From Mycolicibacterium sp. HK-90 (GTDB lineage Bacteria; Actinomycetota; Actinomycetes; Mycobacteriales; Mycobacteriaceae), in NCBI RefSeq assembly GCF_030486405.1, contig NZ_CP129613.1:2046001-2110000 (forward strand): a DNA stretch of 64,000 bases, read 5' to 3'. Shown in pieces: positions 60,036 to 64,000 of this stretch; position 1 is the first letter of the stretch, and the number at the start of each line of letters is the position of its first letter. Made by a program: the position numbers and the translations under genes. The notes beneath the pieces were generated by a model. It was not told the DNA's origin, ran no database searches, and saw only the letters and a program-made list of their open reading frames with translations.

Positions 60036-62213
60036 TCAGCCGTACTGTGGCGTCGAACCCGCTCGGGCCCGGCGTCGACTCCGTATGGTCGGACGCGGCG
60101 CGTAGGACAACCTGAGCACCAGCGCTTGTGACTCGTCGCGCTCGGTGCTGGTCAACCTGCGGAAATCGTACTGCAGGTCGCGCAATGCATCGGCGTGGCC
60201 GGGTGCCAGCGCCTGCCGGTCGCGGTCGTCGTGGGCGTAGAGGAACACCGGCGAGACAGGTTGGACGGCGAGGCCGTGGCGCTGGGCGCCGACCCAGACG
60301 GCTTCGACCGCCGATCCGGCCAGCGCGTAGTCGGTCAGCCGACGGCCTCGCACCGAGACGACCGCGAGCGCCGAGCTGGACGTGACCCGTTCGTAGGTGT
60401 CCTCGCCGAGTGCGGTGCCCGCGTTCCAGTCCGCCAGTTTCGCCATCACCTCGGGCCGGCGCAGGATGTCGAGCACGACCATGTCTGCCGGATCCAACCC
60501 GAGCGTCGTCACGTCGATACCGGCGTCGGGATCGGGGTCCCCGGGCCAGCGCAGTTCCGACATCATCTCCCGGTGCAGCGTCGGGGTGAGATAGCGGATC
60601 CGGTCGGCCTCGGCGAGTATGCCTGCGGCGGTTTCGATCTGGGGCCGGTCGTCGAGGATCGACAGTTCGCCACCCTGCTCGCAGGCGGCGGAGCGCAGGC
60701 TGTCGAGCACATCGGCGGCGATCGGTGCCGATGTGCCCCGGAGCCGATTCGTCTCGCGGGCCAGCATGGGTCCATAGAGCTCGGCGAGCTCCGGTTCGTC
60801 GCCGGGGGAGAACTCCGCGATCCCGTACAGCGGTGTGCCTTCGTCGCCGCGCGACCAGCGCACCTGCCCGGTCAGGCCGTGGGCCGCGGCGGCCACCCGC
60901 GCGTTGAAAGCCGCCGCTCCCAGCGCCACCGCGCTGCCGCGGTATCCGACATCCATTGCCGTTGTGTACTTCGTGGCCAAACGGAGGCTGATCCGGTTGT
61001 CACTCGCCTCGATGTGCCACGGCTGGACATTGCCGCCCGAGGGCGCGCGGGTCGCCGCGTCGACCAGGATGCCGGCCAACCCGGCCGGTGCGGCCTCTTG
61101 CGCCGGCGCGGCGGCCGGAGTCGGAGCCGGCCGGGCGGCCATGGGATCGCCGATGCGGTCGAGCGCGTCGGCGACGTCGACGCGTACCCGCCCGGACGGC
61201 ATCGGCTCACCGAGTCCGATGCGGCGTACCGCGTTGGCGACGACGGTGGCGCCCAGGACCACCTCGGCGGCCAGCTGGGGCCAGGTGCTCAGCGTCTTGC
61301 CGACCTCCACGAGTGACGCGGCCATCCGCGGCGACAGCTGGGGCGCGTCGAGGATCCGCAACACGTGCGGCACCTTGTCCTTGCTGCTCAGCCCGGCGAG
61401 GTCGCGGGCCGCGATGTCGCCGAGCAGGCCGTGCAGGATCGGACGCTCGGGTTCCAGGTCGAACCGCTCGACGTCGAGGAGCCCGCGGTCGCCGGTGGTC
61501 ATCAGCACCGGCAGTCGACGGGCCCGGGCAGCCTCGCGCACAAGGACTTTCGCGTCCAGCGAGTCGCATTCCTCGACGACGACATCGAGCCCGTGCAGGA
61601 ACTGGTCGATCGACTCCTCCACCGCTCCGTGCCGATCGATACGAACCCTGATGTAGGGGTCGATCTCGGCGATCCGGCGGGCCGCCACCACGGCCTTGTT
61701 CAGTCCGAGGTCGAAGACGGTGCCGGGCACCCGGTTGAGGTTGGCCAACTCGAGTTCGTCGAAGTCGGTGAGGCGGATCTCGCCGCACAGTCCCTCGACC
61801 GCGAGGTTGTAGGCGATCGCGTGCCCGACACTGAGCCCGATGACGCCGATCCGCAGACGCGACAACCGTCGCTGTTCCTCTGCGCTGATGAGATTGCGGT
61901 TGCGGTCGAGACGCAATCGATTGAACCCGGCCGGGCCCAGGAGATGGACCAGGCACCGGCGCCACGGGTAATAGACCCACCGGGCCGGCTCATCGAGCAA
62001 GTCCGCTTCGACGGCCGGCACGAGCTCGAGCAGTGCCTGCTGCTGTTGGCGGCATTGATCGATGACGGTAATGCGCGGATCCTGGCGCAGCCGATCGAGG
62101 GTGGATTCGGAGTCGACGAAGATCGCGCGATGCTGATCGGAGTCGTGGAGTTCGTTCAATTCAGAATTCTCGATGTCGGTGGGGCTGATTCTTCGGGTGT
62201 CCTTGTCGATCAT
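60036..62213 (-). CDS. ThiF/E1-like plus nitroreductase fusion protein (Rv1355c/MoeY type)
   Basis: A 725-residue protein. Residues ~95-330 are a ThiF/E1 adenylating fold: LRIGVIGLSVGHAIAYNLAVEG and LTDFDELELANLNRVPG (ATP and Mg loop). Residues ~390-710 are a nitroreductase domain beginning ILVDAATRAPSGGNVQPWHIEAS. M. tuberculosis Rv1355c has the same layout and was named MoeY. E1 plus nitroreductase fusions occur in peptide-modifying systems, but no precursor peptide is seen here. The stop of the following gene's partner (62210) overlaps its ATG by 4 bases, so it is co-expressed with that unknown protein. Confidence 0.85.
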   Translation of the reverse strand: MIDKDTRRISPTDIENSELNELHDSDQHRAIFVDSESTLDRLRQDPRITVIDQCRQQQQALLELVPAVEADLLDEPARWVYYPWRRCLVHLLGPAGFNRLRLDRNRNLISAEEQRRLSRLRIGVIGLSVGHAIAYNLAVEGLCGEIRLTDFDELELANLNRVPGTVFDLGLNKAVVAARRIAEIDPYIRVRIDRHGAVEESIDQFLHGLDVVVEECDSLDAKVLVREAARARRLPVLMTTGDRGLLDVERFDLEPERPILHGLLGDIAARDLAGLSSKDKVPHVLRILDAPQLSPRMAASLVEVGKTLSTWPQLAAEVVLGATVVANAVRRIGLGEPMPSGRVRVDVADALDRIGDPMAARPAPTPAAAPAQEAAPAGLAGILVDAATRAPSGGNVQPWHIEASDNRISLRLATKYTTAMDVGYRGSAVALGAAAFNARVAAAAHGLTGQVRWSRGDEGTPLYGIAEFSPGDEPELAELYGPMLARETNRLRGTSAPIAADVLDSLRSAACEQGGELSILDDRPQIETAAGILAEADRIRYLTPTLHREMMSELRWPGDPDPDAGIDVTTLGLDPADMVVLDILRRPEVMAKLADWNAGTALGEDTYERVTSSSALAVVSVRGRRLTDYALAGSAVEAVWVGAQRHGLAVQPVSPVFLYAHDDRDRQALAPGHADALRDLQYDFRRLTSTERDESQALVLRLSYAPRPTIRSRRRARAGSTPQYG

Positions 62214-62965
62214 CGCCCCGCCGTCGAGCTGAGAAGGGCGTCGAAGTCGACAGCGTTCGGGTGCGGTCCGATTCGCTGGGCCTCGGCGAAGTAGCGCGAC
62301 AGTTGTCCCGCGTCGGCGTGGCTGGCGAATGTCCGGCTATCCCACCACATCATCTTCGTCTGGTATCGCTCGTCCGGATAGGGCGTCGCCGGGATTTTCG
62401 ACGCCAGTACCCCGCCCGAGGACAGCCATCGTTTCAGGACGTATGCCGCCGCGGTGGCCATGGCAAACTGAATGTCCAGCAGTGTCATGGCGTGCAACGG
62501 CATACGTGCCAGCGTATCGGTGAGTGCGCGGCTCTGTTCGGGGTCGTCGCATACCCAGGCCGTCTTCATCTCGACCACTCCGAACGGCAGGCGGTCGGCA
62601 ATCATTTTGCGTACTGCGTCGAGTCCGGGCTGTCCGCGCCATTCGACGATTGCGTGGCTTTCATCGACGCGTCGGTACGGCCCTTTGGCCCGCAGGCCGC
62701 CGACAACTTGGCCGGAGCCGTTGATCCCGGCGCAGAACAGCGCGGTATCGCCGCCCGTCCGTAGGGCTTTCGGGTCCAGCGCCTGTTCCACCCCGTGTTT
62801 GCGGTAGTTCGCCTGCGCCCCGCGGACGTATTCGTTCCACAGTTCGCGCTCCGTACCCGGCCGGGCCACGACTATCGTGCACTCGCTGTCGGGGTCCCAC
62901 CAGCTCGGGCTTTCGTCCAATGTCACGGAGGTACGGCCGGCGGCATCGAGTTGGGGAGCGGTCAT
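62210..62965 (-). CDS. Unrecognised protein coupled to the ThiF/nitroreductase fusion
   Basis: A 251-residue protein from MTAPQLDAAGRTSV. No family recognised. It has a mixed alpha/beta pattern with ALFCAGINGSGQVVGGLRAKGPYRR, VVEMKTAWVCDDPEQSRALTDTL, a helix AMATAAAYVLKRWLSSGG and a C-terminal ATPYPDERYQTKMMWWD. The GQVVGGLRAKGP strand-turn loosely resembles GNAT or N-acyl-amino-acid synthase folds; that is a weak guess. Overlap with the next gene (ATGA) implies a functional pair, perhaps supplying or modifying its substrate. Confidence 0.68.
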   Translation of the reverse strand: MTAPQLDAAGRTSVTLDESPSWWDPDSECTIVVARPGTERELWNEYVRGAQANYRKHGVEQALDPKALRTGGDTALFCAGINGSGQVVGGLRAKGPYRRVDESHAIVEWRGQPGLDAVRKMIADRLPFGVVEMKTAWVCDDPEQSRALTDTLARMPLHAMTLLDIQFAMATAAAYVLKRWLSSGGVLASKIPATPYPDERYQTKMMWWDSRTFASHADAGQLSRYFAEAQRIGPHPNAVDFDALLSSTAGR

Positions 62966-63422
62966 CTGCAATCCATTTCGTCGGTCAGCCGTGCCTTCCG
63001 ACAGGACGGCTGGTTTTGGTGTGGAACACGGTTGTGCGAATACGTGTGATGAGTATTGCGCCGTGTCGTCGCGGAATTCCAGCGAGCCGAGAAATCTTGT
63101 CCAGTGGTGCGGTGAATTCTGCGCGGCGACCACCCATTTACTCACCGGTACATGCAATTTTGGCAAATGCGGTATTGGCGATTCTGGCCGAATATGTGAG
63201 TCGAACTGGCGTCTGGCAAAAATTCGGAATTGACGGCGACGTGGAAAGCGTCGGGCCGCTGCGGCCGGGCGGGCTTTTGCTGTCGTGGCCCTCAGCCAGT
63301 CCACCCGGCCGGCGCGGGCGGGGTGAATGGTCATCGATGTTGTGGCGCCCCGCCTCTTGCGGATCGGTGGTGGGTGGCGGGTTGTGTCACCGCCGCCCGG
63401 CACAGGTGAGATTCTGGAGGTG
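62966..63422. other. Divergent promoter region with A/T-rich core
   Basis: No convincing gene in these 457 bases. The stretch around 63140-63230 is clearly richer in A/T than the neighbourhood and probably contains the promoters of the unknown-protein/ThiF unit (minus) and of purU (plus). Confidence 0.55.
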
Positions 63423-64000
63423 ATGACACAGGAGTACCCCCAAGCAAGCGCCCTGCCGGTCCAGGATGTCGGCCGGCTGCTGCTGCGCTGTGCAGACCGG
63501 CCCGGCCTGGTCGCGGCGATCAGCGGCTTCCTCACCGGCGCCGGTGCCAACATCGTGTCGCTCGATCAGCACTCCACCGAACAATCCGGCGGTACGTTCA
63601 TCCAGCGCACGATCTTCCACCTGCCCGGCCTGGCCGCGGTTCGTGACGAACTCGAACGTGATTTCCGGCAGCGGGTGGCCGAGCCGTTCGAGATGGACTT
63701 CCGGCTGACGGAGGCATCCAAACCCAAGCGCGTGGCACTGATGGCCTCCCGCGAGGACCACTGTCTGCTGGATCTGTTGTGGCGCAACCGGCGCGGTGAA
63801 CTCGACATGTCAGTGGTCATGGTCATCTCGAACCATCCCGATCTGGCCGAACAGGTGCGGGCGTTCGGCGTGCCGTACCTGTACGTCCCGGCGACCCCGG
63901 ACAACCGCGCCGAAGCGGAACAACGGCTGCTCGGGCTGTTGCGCGGCAATGTCGATCTGGTGGTGCTGGCCCGGTACATGCAGATTCTGACCACCGACTT
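63423..64000 (+). CDS. purU: Formyltetrahydrofolate deformylase, 3' end cut by window edge
   Basis: Hydrolyses 10-formyl-THF to THF and formate. At least 192 residues are visible, from MTQEYPQASALPVQ. N-terminal ACT domain: RLLLRCADRPGLVAAISGFLTGAGANIVSLDQHSTE. The formyltransferase domain starts KRVALMASREDHCLLDLLWRNRRGELDMSVVMVISNHPD and continues LVVLARYMQILT, all typical of PurU. GTG 63420 is an alternative start; GGAGG stands right before it. The remaining ~90 residues lie beyond the window. Confidence 0.93.
   Translation, partial: MTQEYPQASALPVQDVGRLLLRCADRPGLVAAISGFLTGAGANIVSLDQHSTEQSGGTFIQRTIFHLPGLAAVRDELERDFRQRVAEPFEMDFRLTEASKPKRVALMASREDHCLLDLLWRNRRGELDMSVVMVISNHPDLAEQVRAFGVPYLYVPATPDNRAEAEQRLLGLLRGNVDLVVLARYMQILTTD

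Overview
The window reads as a chromosomal stretch of a high-GC actinomycete, almost certainly a fast-growing mycobacterium (Mycolicibacterium type). Supporting this are an mbtK / mbtL-mbtM-mbtN mycobactin lipidation locus with IdeR-like boxes, an LmeA-family protein, a secreted chorismate mutase, an EspC-type type VII substrate domain, a DcpA-like GAF-GGDEF-EAL protein next to an Rv1355c-type ThiF/nitroreductase fusion, frequent GTG/TTG starts and many 4-base ATGA/GTGA gene overlaps. No database search was possible; family names rest on motifs and recognition of the translated sequence.

Layout. 0-3.8 kb: envelope and secreted proteins (membrane protein, LmeA-like protein, chorismate mutase, and two related small proteins behind a SigF-like promoter). 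3.8-10.7 kb: N-acetylglucosamine use (nagE divergent from crr-nagB-nagA) followed by a large LuxR ATPase regulator. 10.7-15.1 kb: the mbt-2 siderophore locus, with convergent mbtK and mbtLMN arms, each behind an IdeR-like box. 15.1-19.9 kb: a paired CrcB/FluC fluoride channel with a triple-DUF190 protein, then phosphoglucomutase and an MFS transporter.

19.9-22.8 kb: a small genomic island at tRNA-Ala(GGC). The last 33 bases of the tRNA plus 4 flanking bases are repeated perfectly (37 bp) 2.8 kb downstream. Between the copies lie an EspC-headed polymorphic toxin with a C-terminal restriction-endonuclease-fold domain, its likely Imm52-type immunity protein, and a DUF732 secreted protein. No integrase is present. 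This is the most interesting segment.

22.8-35.4 kb: small conserved genes, a HAD phosphatase, a sulP-merR operon with a MerR-type 19-bp-spaced promoter, a cation/proton antiporter divergent from a TrkA/RCK protein, a DUF222-HNH (13E12-like) protein, a PTH2-like protein, two flavin monooxygenases, and a nucleotidyltransferase overlapping a Fic protein that carries a fused VbhA-like antitoxin segment.

35.4-42.2 kb: a tightly overlapping permease / DUF1989 pair / carboxyltransferase / allophanate hydrolase operon, probably for guanidine or urea nitrogen; it lacks the biotin carboxylase and biotin carrier parts. 42.2-44.5 kb: a TetR gene divergent from an FprB-like ferredoxin-NADP reductase, with matching operators at both ends. 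45.4-52.6 kb: a meta-cleavage aromatic pathway (aldolase, acylating aldehyde dehydrogenase and TetR on one strand; hydroxylase, hydrolase, extradiol dioxygenase and amidohydrolase on the other) around twin palindromic operators. 52.6-64 kb: an acyl-CoA dehydrogenase pair, a PAS protein, two TetR regulators, a short flavoprotein, DcpA, the ThiF/nitroreductase fusion with an unrecognised partner, and the start of purU.
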